From Terebella lapidaria (lineage: Eukaryota; Annelida; Polychaeta; Terebellida; Terebellidae): 64,000 nucleotides of DNA. Position numbers and translations under genes: made by a program. The stretch covers positions 33,401,950 to 33,465,949 of the forward strand of contig OX424569.1 in NCBI GenBank assembly GCA_949152475.1, in the 5' to 3' direction. Positions 24,701-37,767 of this stretch are shown in pieces. How positions within the stretch are numbered: the first letter of the stretch is position 1; the number at the start of each line of letters is the position of its first letter. The notes below the pieces were generated by a model. That model made no database searches, was not told the origin of the DNA, and saw nothing but the letters and a program-made list of their open reading frames with translations.

Positions 24701-27118
24701 GATGTATTGTGATACATCGTGAATTATTTAAATAATCCACATGTGTATTAAGTTATTATTGAGAGGAGTAATTTCATTCAGAAAATGTTTGGTCTTCTTT
24801 GTCAAAATAGGTGGTTCATCCTTCATCTCGGCTACATGGAATGGCTAGAAATTGATACTTGAGCAGACAAGCAAACCTTTACTCTTTCGTCTGGACTTGA
24901 TCATTTGGAATGACCTACTGGACATGCAGCATTGTTAACTATATGATTCATTCAGCTGTTTGGGTGGGCAGTTCAGGAATACAAAAAGTATTCCAATATT
25001 TGTAATTTGTGACCAAAAATTACTGCCAAATGTGTAAGCTAATAAATATTTTTTAGTTGACTAGATAAATTGTTTGGCCAAACAGGATTTGAGTTTTAAT
25101 GTACAAGTAAAGTTTTTGACTACCATATTGTAAATAAATGTAAAAATCAGGGATGAAAAACAGAACTGCAATTAAATTAGAGAAACCTGTAAGCAGTTTT
25201 GCACACATGCATGCTCAAATTAAATCTAATGAGGTTTTTTTAAATGTATATAGAACAGCACGGATTCACCCCACTACACATAAATAAGCAGTTCTTTAAA
25301 CACATGTTAAAGTGTTCAGTTTGGTTGATACTCAGTGAATCTTCACTGGGCATGGCAGGAACTCCTCACTAACTGGTCATGCTCGGTCTCCTCAATGTCA
25401 TACTGTTTTGAACACAACAACAAAGTTAGTCAGGTAGTTTGAAGTAATTGCCGGGTATTTCCATTGTGTTGGAGGGATGGAGGGCTTTTCAAAGTGAACA
25501 ATAATTGTAATCCCTCATTAAAATGTTGAATTTAACCTTGCCTAAGATCCTCGCTAATGATCATGTCTGTCTGTTCGTCTAAAAGTAAATCCAGACTGCA
25601 CAAATTAGTGCAAATATAGGTGAAAATATTGAGAAAGATTAAACTATATCGTATTACCGGTAATGTCCTTCAAAATATCTTGGCTGAAAGTTCAGTTTAT
25701 CAAAAGAATATAGTTTGTGAATATTACCATCAAATTTGTGGCCTACATCTACAGGTGTATGTATATCAGAAATTAGAACTGAATAAATCCAACAAGTTTG
25801 CTGAAAAGTCGGCACAACTGTCCATAAATAACAACACTGGAAACGTTGAGGCGTCTGTTTGATTATCAGACAGAAAGTATGTTTTCCCATGGCTTGTGAT
25901 GTGGTAATCTCCAACGATTTGTATTTTTGGAGCAAAAATGATCAACAAACGATTTCTAGTTGGGATGGTGGGCTCGAGTTTCAACACGTGGCTGGGTCGA
26001 GGTCCCGAGATTGTGGGGCAGCCGAATAAAAAATCACTAATTAAATATACGCCAAATTTCTAGCACTGTCTTAAATAAATATTTTGCTTGGATCTGCCCA
26101 AAGTGCATGAAAATAAGTACTAGTACATGTGCCAGTAGAATGACTGGTTATAGAGGAACAAGGATAGGATGTGAAATGATGTCAGAATTACTGAATACCA
26201 GTATGATTCCCCAAAATAGTGAATATTGTATGTGTACAATGAGTATTCCAGAAAAAATCTTCATAATGATTCTGACATGCAGGTTATATTTTCCTGTTCA
26301 GTATGGTAGTTTGTAAGCGGTGCATCAATATTTCTACATTCTTGGATTTGACCATGATCACTGATCAGATGATAATGAACAGATCATGATTTTTTGACAA
26401 GCTCATATGTCATGAGATTTCCACGAGCATGTTCATGACATTTGTGACATTTTTCTGCTGATTAAAGAACAGCACGTGATGTCAACAGCTGATTGCTTTC
26501 CACCCTCATTACAGTTTGAAGGATGCTGTTGTCCTGTCTGTGAATTTGATAGAAATACATCTCTTCAATTGGTGTTATTCCATGTGGTAACTTATGATTT
26601 AACACAAGAGGGAATGGCAGAAATTCGAGATTCACTGTGTTTATTGGTATCATCCTGTGGTACATGAAGCTATCAGGATCTGTTGGTTCCCCGCCTGGTC
26701 AATCTACGGCTCATCAGGTCCTATACCGGTGCTTTATAATATGTCATCAGGTTCTATAAATGGGTTCCTTATGATCTGTCATAATGTTACCGTGTCAGCA
26801 GTCAAGATTACTACCAGTTTCCCAGTTCCATGCCAGCAGAACTACACTAGATCTAGGTCTTGTGTATTTTTGATTTCAGTCGATGGTGCGTGATGGCTCT
26901 GGACAATATGGCAATTAGTGATGTCGATTGCATTCTGTGATTGATTCCTAGTATTCACCATGTACGTCATCATGATCATGTGTATTAACAGTTAGTGCAT
27001 CATTTTTTACAGGTTGTCTCAGTGCTCATCATGATTTAGGGAGAAAGAAACCATTCATTACATCAGAATATACAACCTATATGCATATATTCATTATTTC
27101 CCATTCTGTATTTTTCAG
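21783..27118. other. Non-coding intron DNA
   Basis: This is the last part of the ZNF385-like intron. Several 60-130 codon frames occur (for example 22528-22797, 24038-24424) but none shows a domain, paired splice sites or plausible composition. No repeat element is recognised. Confidence 0.45.
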
Positions 27119-29263
27119 GTAAGAAAAAAGATGGTGAGTCAGACAAGGACTCTGATCGGAGGCGGTCGAAAGATCGAGGGAAATCCCGGGATAAAAATCT
27201 GAGCAAAGACAAAGAAGGTGGCGAAGATGAAGATGAAGAGTCGAAGGACGAAGATGAGAGTTCACGCAAAGCCGAGTCTGATTCAAAGTCAGAAAAAGAC
27301 GAGGCGGAACTGGAGGATGATCAAAATGATGAAGACGACACCAGTAGTTCCAAGGACAATGATCTGTGTAGTGATGATGTTATAGAGGATAAACTAGACA
27401 ATGATCATTCGCAAGAAATGAGTCCCAAAGAAAGTGACTTTAAGGACATGAGTTGTGATGACCTTGAAAGGTCTGAGACGTGTGTCTCGAGTAGTGACCT
27501 TGAGAGGTCAAAGGTCATTTGTCAAAATATAGATAAAAGCCAAAACGAAACCCAGGACGGTGATTGGTTGAGCACGACCGATAGCCTCACTGAAAATGTG
27601 CTTGAGAATGATGAGATAAATTGTGAAAGGATAAGTGATTCTATCAAAACAAGTCAGGATCCCCAGCCTGGCACTGTTGTTAGCACAGAAGACATGAATG
27701 AGTTGTTTGCAGTCAAAGACGACAGCTTGGAAGCCACTGATCTTTCTGAGGACCGCCCTCCTTCCCATCTATCTGATAGCTCATCTTCTCTCTCCAGTTC
27801 AAGGACATCCAGTCTTGATACCAGTGTTGCCGTAGTTACTTCCAGTCAGGTTCTGTGTTCCTCCGAGGTTCCGTTGACATCAGACGGTGCCAAGCAGTCT
27901 GAGTGTCCTTCCTCTTGTGATAGTGCTAAGCAGACACATCCGTGTGGCTCCCTGCCTACGTCAGGGTTAGGTACCATTCAGGCTTGCAGGACAGGAAGTC
28001 TTTCCGTCACCCTGCCCACTCCCAGTTCAACAACTTCCTCCATTCGTTCTTCGAGGTCATCCTCATCATTTTCTAGCATGTCTTTCTCTGGGACCTCAAG
28101 CAGTGATTCTCTCCGGAACTCCCGACCCTTGAAACGTCCCTATGAATCGCTGTCCCGAACCACATATCAGTCTAGCAGTCTTTCATCTGGCCTCCATTCG
28201 ACATCCACAACCATCGCTTCCACTCTAATACCCCGCAAGAAACCCCACACATCATACCTAAACAGTGGAGCACTAGATCTTCGATCCCAGGCACTACTTG
28301 CGTCTCCACATCTTGCCTTAACTCCCAATAGCATTCCAGCGTACAACTCTCTCCGAGCTGCTTCCTCCAGACATATTAGTGATCCCACGGTACAGAGCCC
28401 CGGACTAATGCGCCCACTGGGGTCCACCCTCGCATCGCCCCTGACAACCTACTCCACCCCACAGTATGGATCCCCACTGCAAGGCTCCTTGACACCGAGT
28501 GCCTATCCACTCTCCTACCAGCCTGAACTCGGGTCCACGGCCGTACCCCGCGGACTTCTGAACCAATACTTCCCCCAGTCCACCCCCACAGCCACTCCCC
28601 AGACCCCGGCCATGCTTCAGACTCCAGAGGCTCTGAGTCTCGACCAGAACCTCCTAAACACTGAGCTCATGTCCTCGCCCGTGGTCGGCCAGCAGGTCAC
28701 CCTGAAGTACGCTAGTGCGGTTCCTACCACCACCTCCATGCCCTACCAATACGGCACAAGTTTCCAAGCTATCTCGATCCAGGCTCTTGGTAACGACCCG
28801 GGGTCGTCGGCTATGTTTCCCAGTGGCTTCAGTTCCAACACATCACCGCAGTATCTCTCGTTTTCAGATTTGCCAGGAGGTGGTAGCACCAGTGCCATCA
28901 CTAGTGGCGCCACCACACAGCAAGTGCAAACACCAGTGCCAGGTTGGGCTCCCGCGAACCCGGCCCGAGTCCCAGCGACCTTGACCCAGCAGCAAGGTCA
29001 AGGTCAAGGACACTCTCATGGTCAAAGTTACCAGAACGTTGTCAAGCCTCAAGCGGGCACCGCACAGAAAACCCCAGGAAAACTCGACCCAGTATCACAG
29101 GCAGTCTACGATAATGTTCTTGGCAACCTGCCAACAAAAAGGAAACGGGAAATTCCGTGTCAAGTCTGTGACTTGGTGTTTAATTCCGAGGGGCAAGCCA
29201 ACGCCCACTTTGCCGGGACCAAGCACATAAAGAAGCAGAAGGTACAGGACATATCAACTGAAG
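27119..29263 (+). CDS. ZNF385-like: ZNF385-like, large exon (acidic and Ser-rich region, finger 2)
   Basis: A 2145-bp exon runs from acceptor tttttcag to donor ctgaag|gtgaga. Two bases complete the phase-1 codon left by 7421, and it ends in phase 1. It encodes a Lys/Glu/Asp-rich start (KKKDGESDKD...), a long Ser/Thr/Pro-rich disordered part, and then PVSQAVYDNV followed by finger 2: C-QV-C, 12 residues, H-FAGTK-H. Human ZNF385A/B carry the matching phrase DPVQKAV just before their corresponding finger, as I recall. Their linkers are much shorter, so most of this exon is an invertebrate or lineage expansion. If the donor is not used, the frame runs on to a stop at 29310. A KHIKK basic tail after the finger fits the family. 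Confidence 0.88.
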
Positions 29264-30621
29264 GTGAGAATGTTCTAGGTGGATACACAGGTTATTACAT
29301 GGTTAAATAACAGGTCATGATCCAGTTTGTGATCCAGCATATCATCTTTGTGTTAGATTTGTCAAAGTCAAAAACAACCATTTCAAGTTTTCGGTGTCCC
29401 GATACGGTTTGTCCCATGTTTTACAGAAACTTAGTACATGATGAGCATTGTTACTATGGTTACCAAGTAGACTGTATTACCCTACTCACTGTGTTGTTGC
29501 TATGGTTACCAGTTATGACTCACTGCATAACCCAAGACTTTGATCAGACTTGGAACAGGAAGCTTTGATGAATATTGAATGTGAGGATGAATTGAGCCGC
29601 TTTTCAATTTCATTCAATTATAAATAACCTTGTTAATTGACTATATACTGACAGCTTTTCAATTTGCACTTACTGCTAACCTTGAAATTCACAATATAAA
29701 GTAACTAAAAATTAAATAGATTTAGGGTATTTCAATAGACATTTGCAGCAAGATTTCAAGAGGGGGGTGATTTTGTTTGCTTTGTGTTTGGGGCCATTCC
29801 ACAGGCTATCAGGGTCCAGCTTTGTACGATAGAGCGCAAGGTATCGTGAAATCTCTCAATGTCAGGGGTTTGTCTGCATGGTAGCGACATACTAGTATCC
29901 TTAGCAAGTGGTTGCCTTAATGTGGATTCAATTATGGTTTATGATTGCCTAATACTTTCCCGTAAGTTATGACGTTGTTTTGCCAAAATACATCTAGTTT
30001 GATTTAGATGAGTTAGTTTTTGACATGTGCTGGCCATGATTTATGTTTCATGTGATTGTGTTGTTAATGTATAAATCAAGAGACAGTTGTCATTTGAGTG
30101 CTTTCACCAGCAGAAGAAAGGTAAAAGTCCTGACTAAGTCTGGTTCTATGGTTGTTCTTTGGACTTTGGTGCTTGTTTTTTTATGCACTTAAGCTTAAGT
30201 AAGAATAAACTTTTCACGCTTTGTTTTACTTTGCAATGTGGATCATTTGGGTTGTGTTTGAATCATTTCCACTCAGTAAATGGAACAGAAAATATATTGC
30301 AAGTTCATTTATTGGCAGATGAACTTTTTGCAGTGTTTGCCAGAGTTTCACAATCATAATGCATTCGGCACTCAATAGACACATTCGGTGTCATAATGCG
30401 AACATGTAGACAGAAGTTGATGTCAGTGCATGGAGTGTGGATATTTGGTTGTTTGTATTTCTGATCAAATCACTAAAATGAAATTGTATGTGACTTTCTA
30501 GGTTTAGCATTTTGTTGTACATAATATATTGTTAATGAGCCAAGGCAGTGATTAAAAATATTACCCTAATACCATGAAGACAGTGTAAATGTTGAAAGAC
30601 TTATATTCCTCAGTATGATTC
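29264..30621. other. Non-coding intron DNA
   Basis: No exon is seen. Near 29450-29510 there are isolated phrases like 'ttgctatggttacc', imperfect relatives of the X-box repeat that begins at 30622. Confidence 0.45.
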
Positions 30622-31048
30622 GTAACCATGGTAACAGTCTGTTTCAGTTACCGTGGTAACAGTCTGGTTCAGTCTGGTCCAGTAACCATGGCAACAGTCT
30701 GGCTCAGTAACCATGGCAACAGTCTGGTTCAGTAACCATGGCAACAGTCTGGTTCAGTAACCATGACAACAGTCTGGACCAGTAACCGTGGTAACAGTCT
30801 GGTTCAGTAACCATGGTAACAGTCTGGTTCAGTAACCATGGCATCGGTTTGGTTCAGTAACCATGGTAACAGTCTGGTTCAGTAACCGTGGCAACAGTCT
30901 GGTTCAAAAACCATGATAACAGTCTGGTTCAGTAACCGTGGCAACAGCCTGGTTCAGTAACCATGGTAACAGCCTGGTTCAGTACCCATGGTAACAGTCT
31001 GGTTTAGTAACCATGGCAATGGTCTGGTTCAGTAACCATAGTAACAGT
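30622..31048 (+). repeat. 25-bp minisatellite of X-box-like motifs
   Basis: The unit is about ggttcagtaaccatggcaac plus agtct, repeated roughly 17 times. Most units contain GTAACCATGGYAAC or GTAACCGTGGYAAC, which fits the RFX X-box consensus GTNRCC-N(0-3)-RGYAAC exactly. It lies in the intron between the large exon and the finger-3 exon. Confidence 0.9.
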
Positions 31049-31982
31049 TTGAGTAGTGCAGGACAAATTGGTGGCTTTCTATAGCAGCTAAACTGCATCT
31101 GGGTGCTTGAAGCAGATTCCCGTGTGGATTTGCACCCATGTCGATGTAAACATTGGGGACAAAAAATAGTTGGGAAACAACACTGACTATGCAAACCCCA
31201 ACCTTGGAAAATGTCAGTAAATTTAATGTTTTGTTTGATTGTGTAACGATTAGTAATATGTATGTGTACATAAACATATGTATTTAGAATCAGTTGCAAT
31301 AAATTGTATGACTATTATGTTCGAGTTTATTTCTTTGGTTGAAATGAATAAAGATAAAGGTCATGATCAAAGCTAACACCTCAAAGTACATCATACAGGT
31401 AGATGTCTCTTTGGTCTGCTACATTATACAAATATGAACTTTTGCAGAGGTGAATATGTGAAAATATGTACATCTTGTCAATGATGTATTCACCAAGCTT
31501 GCGCGATAATATGTCATTTGAGGTAGGGAATGATATTACAATGTATTCACCAACAACAAAGGTAAATATTTGTTTTATTACATACTTATATCATAGACCT
31601 CTATGTTCTACACTGTCTGGTATGTTATGTTCGTTCTGTCCGCCATAAATGGCACTCCGCATGCACAAAAAATACCATTTGGATTTTTAAGACATTGTTA
31701 AAAATTATAAAGTTTATATCATTGCAAATTCTATGAAAGTAAGTCCATGTAAATGTGGTAAAGTAGATATTGACAGCAGGTGAATATCGTAAAAAATGTT
31801 GACCGCCAATATTCATGATATTCAGAACGCATGGAAATATCACATGCCACATGATAATTTAATATCCAATCAGGTGTCTCTATTTTGCTGATGTGTCTTC
31901 AGGTATATAATAGTATAGTATATAACACATGGCTATCTTTTAACCAATGACAACTTTGGAATTCTTGGTGGTATATATTTTT
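31049..31982. other. Non-coding intron DNA
   Basis: No exon or repeat recognised. Confidence 0.45.
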
Positions 31983-33658
31983 AGGAAGAGCAGAGCTCTT
32001 CCTCTATGATGTTGGTTTTTTTTTGGATTTTGGAGAATTTTCCTTTGTTTACATTTCTGAAAGTCCGACTTGGAGCCAGAGCAGACCATTCAATTGTGGC
32101 TAATTATGAGGGCCCGGGGCCAGTTGGAAAGAATATGACACCCGCGTACCCAAGTATGGTTACTGTAATAAGTTATAAGCAATAATAGCCACAGGAGACG
32201 TGTGTTCCGACCGTTTATTTTTTTTGTGTGTCACCGTTTCATCACCCATCACCACTCCCGTTTTGATCTTCTCTGAAACAGGGCTTTCTTGTATCAGATG
32301 CACTCAAAATTTTGCATAAACATTCCACACTACATAGATAGTACATAAGCTATTGCAAAAATGGAAAAACGCTTGATACGGCAACATAATAATTGAAAAC
32401 TTGTGGCAAGTGCTGGTATGTCCAGTAGGCCAAATGCAAATGAGAGTGGCCCCCTCCTAGTGGTTGTTCGCGAGGCAGCCAGCCACACTCGACCCGCTTC
32501 ATCCCCATTCCGCACCACCTCTGCCCCCCCTCCCATCCGACTACAACCCAATCGTGATAAATGAAAGCTGGCCCGCACCCGGGTAAAAATCAGGTCTGCT
32601 GAATGGTCCGATGAGTTTTCTGACTTTTCTCGCATGAATATATCGCTAGGCCTAAACTATCTGCAAGATCGCAATCGGCGATTACTGATGCATTTCAGAA
32701 ATAAGATCCACCTCGAGAGATCATATATGCCGATGACAACAAGTTCACTTTCTTCAATATGCCTCCCCCTCCTCTTCCACCTAAACATCGCTGTTCGTTG
32801 GGTGAGCGTGCCTCATAGCCTAATGAATAATTAATGAGATGACATCACGAGATACTAGCTGTTAATACAAAAATAAATAAATTGATCATAGCTTATCAAT
32901 CATCTTTTAAAATCGATGATTTGTTGGTTGAGTCATGTTTCAATTGCTCGATTATTTTGTTCATGATAGGTTACTAGTAATTGGAATCGTACACAAATGA
33001 TCAAAGCAAGAATCGCCAGTCGAGTTCTCATCATAATGCACCGCACATCTTGCCTGTAGGGGCCTACTGCATGCTTCAAGAGCGCCATCTGTTTAATGTC
33101 ACGTATGATCAGATAGATTGTTGTGTATACACCACTATTATTGGTTGCATGGGAATCGTGATGTGGCATTCTGAGCTGTGACATTGTTTAGACAATTGTT
33201 AGACAATTAACAAGACATATAACATGTCTACTGATGGAGATAAAAAATAAACCGATGGGTAAATACTAATTAGGTCTATCATTGACCACAGTAAATTTAA
33301 TTAAGACATAAAACATTTATTATTGGGCACAATAAGGTAAAGGTTCTGTCCACTACATAGTTTGCGGGGGGGGGGGGGGGGGTGATAGGGCTACGGGAGA
33401 TACACTTCAGCAGTCGTCAGCGACTGGAGAACATCTAGTTTGGAAGATGGGACTAGATGGAATCAGTACCTTAATAATGGTATCAATCAATTTATATTAG
33501 GCCAAATCAACAATAGCAAATGATTGGCCAGTACAATATCATGGGCTACAGTTACAAAATGGCCACAACATATATGTACCGAATAGGATGCGAATAGGTT
33601 TTGAACTAGTTCTGTGCAAACATTTTCAAAGCTCTTCCTATGAGGCCAGTGGCCCTTG
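31983..33658 (+). mobile_element. Family 5 Helentron-like element
   Basis: The 5' end after a T run is a perfect hairpin AGGAAGAGC-AGA-GCTCTTCCT at 31983-32003. Near the 3' end GCTCTTCCTA (33631-33640) is the complement of the first ten bases counting one T outside, followed by the hairpin GGCC-AGT-GGCC and CTTGTT. This is the same plan as families 1-4 with unrelated sequence. Only one copy is in the window. The body is not repetitive and contains a family 2 remnant. Confidence 0.6.
33250..33438 (+). mobile_element. Truncated family 2 element (3' part)
   Basis: It matches the family 2 core phrase 'attgaccaca...taagaca...tttattattgggc' and its 3' end: GATAGGGCTACGGGAGATAC, then a hairpin CAGTCG-TCAG-CGACTG, then CATCTAG before TT. 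A G run (33365-33383) lies between core and end. The hairpin stem differs from the intact copies but still pairs, which supports its importance. Confidence 0.7.
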
Positions 33659-34399
33659 TTGAAAATTAAATATATTCATATAATAATCTCATATTCTTGG
33701 AAAACATTCAAATTATATGGTATGTGAAAATTCATTTTCTCATATTACCATTAAAGTTGGAATCAATTTTAAAATCAGCCAAATTTAGCGATATTGATTG
33801 TCACCCAAATTTGAAACTACATCTCGAGAGAGTCAGGAAAATATAGGAAATAGGCACAGTTCGGCAACAGATACTCAGAAAATTGCCGTTAATCGTGCAT
33901 GAAAACAGTGGATAGAGAATGATCGGCCTGCCTACATTGCCGGTTGCCACAGTATCTACACAAATACCAATGACGTCACGAGACTGTGTGTAGAAATCGC
34001 TCGCAAGGCGGGCCGCTTTGAGGAAAAAATGATTTGAATCTTGATTTGACAACTCAATTTAGGCACGCAATACACATTTTCAGACCCAAATTTGTACGAT
34101 ATCTCATTCTATAGACAAAATAAAGCTACCGCAGAATGAATAAATTTTGTCAATTCTAAAAGTGATTATAGCTTTAACGGTAGGCTTCATTACCAACTTC
34201 GCTCTGTGCTCCCAGTTATCTATACACCACTTAGTCTTTGATATGCACATGAATATCAAAAAGAAAAATATTTTGTGACAAAAACATGCATTCGGTACAA
34301 ATTTGCATCTTCACTGTCGGAACCCGACTACCATAACGTCACGTTACGGTAGTCATGAAGATGGCGCAAGGTTAATCGATTCATTTAATCGATTCAGTG
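33659..34399. other. Non-coding intron DNA
   Basis: No exon or repeat recognised. Confidence 0.45.
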
Positions 34400-34536
34400 T
34401 GAACATATGACCTTGATATGATTGGTAAATCTCAAGGTCATATGTTCATACTGCGAACATTGATTGTTACCTGCCAATGCTGCCATGGCCAAACCAAAAT
34501 TGTCCGGTAACCTATCTTAGCCTTTGGGCTAATTTT
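34400..34536 (+). mobile_element. 5'-truncated family 1 element
   Basis: Only the last ~135 bases remain. They match 9220-9350 ('gccatggccaaaccaaaattg') and end in GTCCGGTAACCT, TTAGCCTTTGGGCTAA and TTTT. Confidence 0.75.
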
Positions 34537-35231
34537 GGTTTTTTGTTTGTCATGATTTTTCCAAAATGGCTGCCAATCTTAATTTTGAATTTTGGCGGCC
34601 ATTTTCTCAAAATCTGTTCAGTAACTTTTTTTCTTTTCGATGCATAACGCTCCTCATATAACTTATACATATCCCCCTGTGTATTTTAAGTTTCGTTGCC
34701 CTTGAATCACTCGAAGTGGGCGATTTGGCCCAAACTCAGCCCAAATGTGACTTTCCCATGTTAAAATATCCTATACTTCATAATGGGACATATTATGCCT
34801 AATATCTCACTTAATATTGAGATTAGAGACTAGGAATCAATTGTGGACATATGGGAAATGCTGAATATTCTTTTGACCTCGAATTTGACCTCTGACCTCA
34901 GTTTCAAGGTTAGAGCACAAAATGGCTAATATATCGCTTATTATCAACTTTACAGCTTAGGAATCAATTGTGGACATATAGGAAATGATATATGCCAAAT
35001 ATTCTGATGACCTTGAATTTGACCTTTGACCTCATTCTCAAGTCACAGGACAAAAGGGCTGAAAATCTTGCTTCGTATCAACTTTACAGCTTAAGAATCA
35101 ATTATGAACATACTAGAAATGATATATATGCTGAACATTCTCATGACCTTGAATTGACCAATGACCTTATTTTCAAGGTCACGGGACAAAAGGCTAATAT
35201 TTAAAATATATTTGTCTGGTAACCGTTTTTT
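34537..35231 (+). mobile_element. Family 1 element lacking both terminal hairpins
   Basis: It starts inside the 5' module ('ccaaaatggctgcc') and ends at CTGGTAACCG just before the next element's 5' hairpin. Four core units are present with the usual TGACCTTGA phrases. Confidence 0.7.
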
Positions 35232-37209
35232 AGGTTACCGGACCTATGGTCCGATAACCTATTGGCATGGCGTTGCGTCCGTCGTCCGTCGTCCGTCGTC
35301 CGTCCGTCCGTCGTCCGTCCGTTCACATTTTTATCTTTAAAGTATATGGTCCGATCTTTCTGAAATTTTGCACAAAAATACCTAAAAATATTTCCAGGAA
35401 AGGTTTTTTTTAGTTTTCTGATTTCCGCATTTTTTTCAAAATGGCGGCCATTTTCGACGAAAAATGCCTGATTTTGGACTTTGGCGGCCATTCTCTCAAA
35501 ATCTGTTCAGTAACTTTTTTTCTTTTTGATACATAACACTCCTCATATGTACCCCTGTGACATGTATAAATTTCGTTGCGCTTGAATCGCTCGAAGTGGG
35601 CCATTTTGGCCCAAACTCGGCCCAAAGGGGACTTTCCCATGTTAAATTCTCCTATGCTTTATAATGGGACAAATTAAGCCTAATATCTCACTTAATATTT
35701 AGATTAGAGACTAGGAATCAATTGTGGACATATAGGAAATGATGTATGCTGAATATTCTCATGACCTTGAATTTGACCTCTGACCTCGGTTTCAAGGTCA
35801 GAGCACAAAATGTCTAATATCTTGCTTATTATCGACTTTACAGCTTAGGAATCAATTGTGGACATATAGGAAATGATAAATGCCGAATATTCTGATGACC
35901 TTGAATTTGACCTTTGACCTCATTTTCAAGGTCACAGGACAAAATGGCTAATATCTCACTTATTATCGATTTTACAGCTTAGGGATCAATTGTGGACATA
36001 TAGGAAATGATATATGCTGAATATTCTCGTGACCTTGAATTTGACCTCTGACCTCAGTTTCAAGGTCAGAGCACAAAATGGCTTATATCTCGCTTATTAT
36101 CGACTCTACAGCTTAGGAATCAATTGTGGACATATAGGAAATGATATATGCTGAATATTCTCATGACCTTGAATTTGACCTCTGACCTCGGTTTCAAGGT
36201 CAGAGCACAAAATGTCTAATATCTTGCTTATTATCGACTTTACAGCTTAGGAATCAATTGTGGACATATAGGAAATGATAAATGCCGAATATTCTGATGA
36301 CCTTGAATTTGACCTTTGACCTCATTTTCAAGGTCACAGGACAAAATGGCTAATATCTCACTTATTATCGATTTTACAGCTTAGGGATCAATTGTGGACA
36401 TATAGGAAATGATATATGCTGAATATTCTCGTGACCTTGAATTTGACCTCTGACCTCAGTTTCAAGGTCAGAGCACAAAATGGCTTATATCTCGCTTATT
36501 ATCGACTCTACAGCTTAGGAATCAATTGTGGACATATAGGAAATGATATATGCTGAATATTCTGATGACCTTGGATTTGACCTTCGACCTCATTTTCAAG
36601 GTCACAGGACAAAATGGTTAATATCTCGCTTGTTATCGACTTTACAGCTTAGCAATCAATTATGAACATATAGGAAATGATATATGCAGATTATTGTCAT
36701 GACCTTGAATTTGACCTTTGACCTCATTTTCAAGGTCACAGGACAAAATGGCTAATATCTCACTTATTATCGATTTTACAGCTTAGGAATCAATTGTGGA
36801 CATATAGGAAATGATATATGCTGAATATTCTCGTGACCTTGAATTTGACCTCTGACCTCATTTCCAAGGTCCAAGGACAAACTGGCTCATATCTTGCTCC
36901 TCTATTGACTGTATGGCTTGGGAATCAATTGTGGACATGATATACATGATATAGAAAATGATATACACTGAATATTTTGATGACCTTGAATTTGACCTTT
37001 GCCCCTTCATTTTCAAGGCTACAGCATAAAATTGCTAATATCTCTCTGATTATTGAACTTACAGCTTAGCAATCAACTGTGGACATGATATATGCTTAAT
37101 ATTATATATGCTGAATATTCTCTTGACCTTGAATTTAACCAGTGACCTGGCTAACATCTAAAATATTAAACATTGTCCGGTAACCTATCTTTGGCCCTTG
37201 GCCTAATTT
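35232..37209 (+). mobile_element. Family 1 element, copy E
   Basis: It has the 5' hairpin AGGTTACCGGACCTATGG and a CGTC tract. About ten core units follow, including a duplicated block of roughly 400 bp (about 35740-36110 and 36150-36520 are nearly identical). The 3' end is GTCCGGTAACCT with a GGCC-CTT-GGCC hairpin. The near-identical block suggests recent unequal exchange or replication slippage inside the element. Confidence 0.8.
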
Positions 37210-37767
37210 CTTAAATTTGACCTCAAGTTTGATCTCATTAGGCCTTTCTACTATCAGAAGGAATACGTTAACACGCTTAACAATGTAGCTATGCAAGGTA
37301 ATTTTACAGTGCATGTGGTTCAATATTTGACACCAAAATTTAGAACATTAAATCGGAAAATTTGCAGAAAATGTTATTACCGTATTGGTCCCAATACTGG
37401 CACGTGCCCTAATAGTAGACTGCCCCCCTCTTTCGCACAAAAATGTTCGATTTTTGTAACCTTATAATTCACTTCATATCTTTCTAATAAGATCTTGGAG
37501 TGTTCCAATCCACACAGTTATGTTATTTGCATCATAATGAAGGGGGTTAAAGGCTATAGGTATACTATCCAGTGATTTTCGTAAATTTGACCTCAAGTTT
37601 TACTTCATTTTTGCGTGCTTCGGCTGGCCATGCTACTAATGGGGTACCTGCTGATGCCATGTGCTTTTGGGGCTCTAAAACAGTCTACTTCGCCCAAGAA
37701 GTACAAAAAACGTGATGTCCAGTGCATTATGCAAAAACAAACTAACAAAAATTTAATGTAAAATTTT
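37210..37767. other. Non-coding intron DNA
   Basis: No exon or repeat recognised. Confidence 0.45.

Noticed and set aside
29264-29310. ZNF385-like reading frame ending at 29310 as the main gene end
   Set aside because: A good donor at 29263/29264 in the correct phase links to fingers 3 and 4 at 41244, so the extension is at most an intron-retention form.
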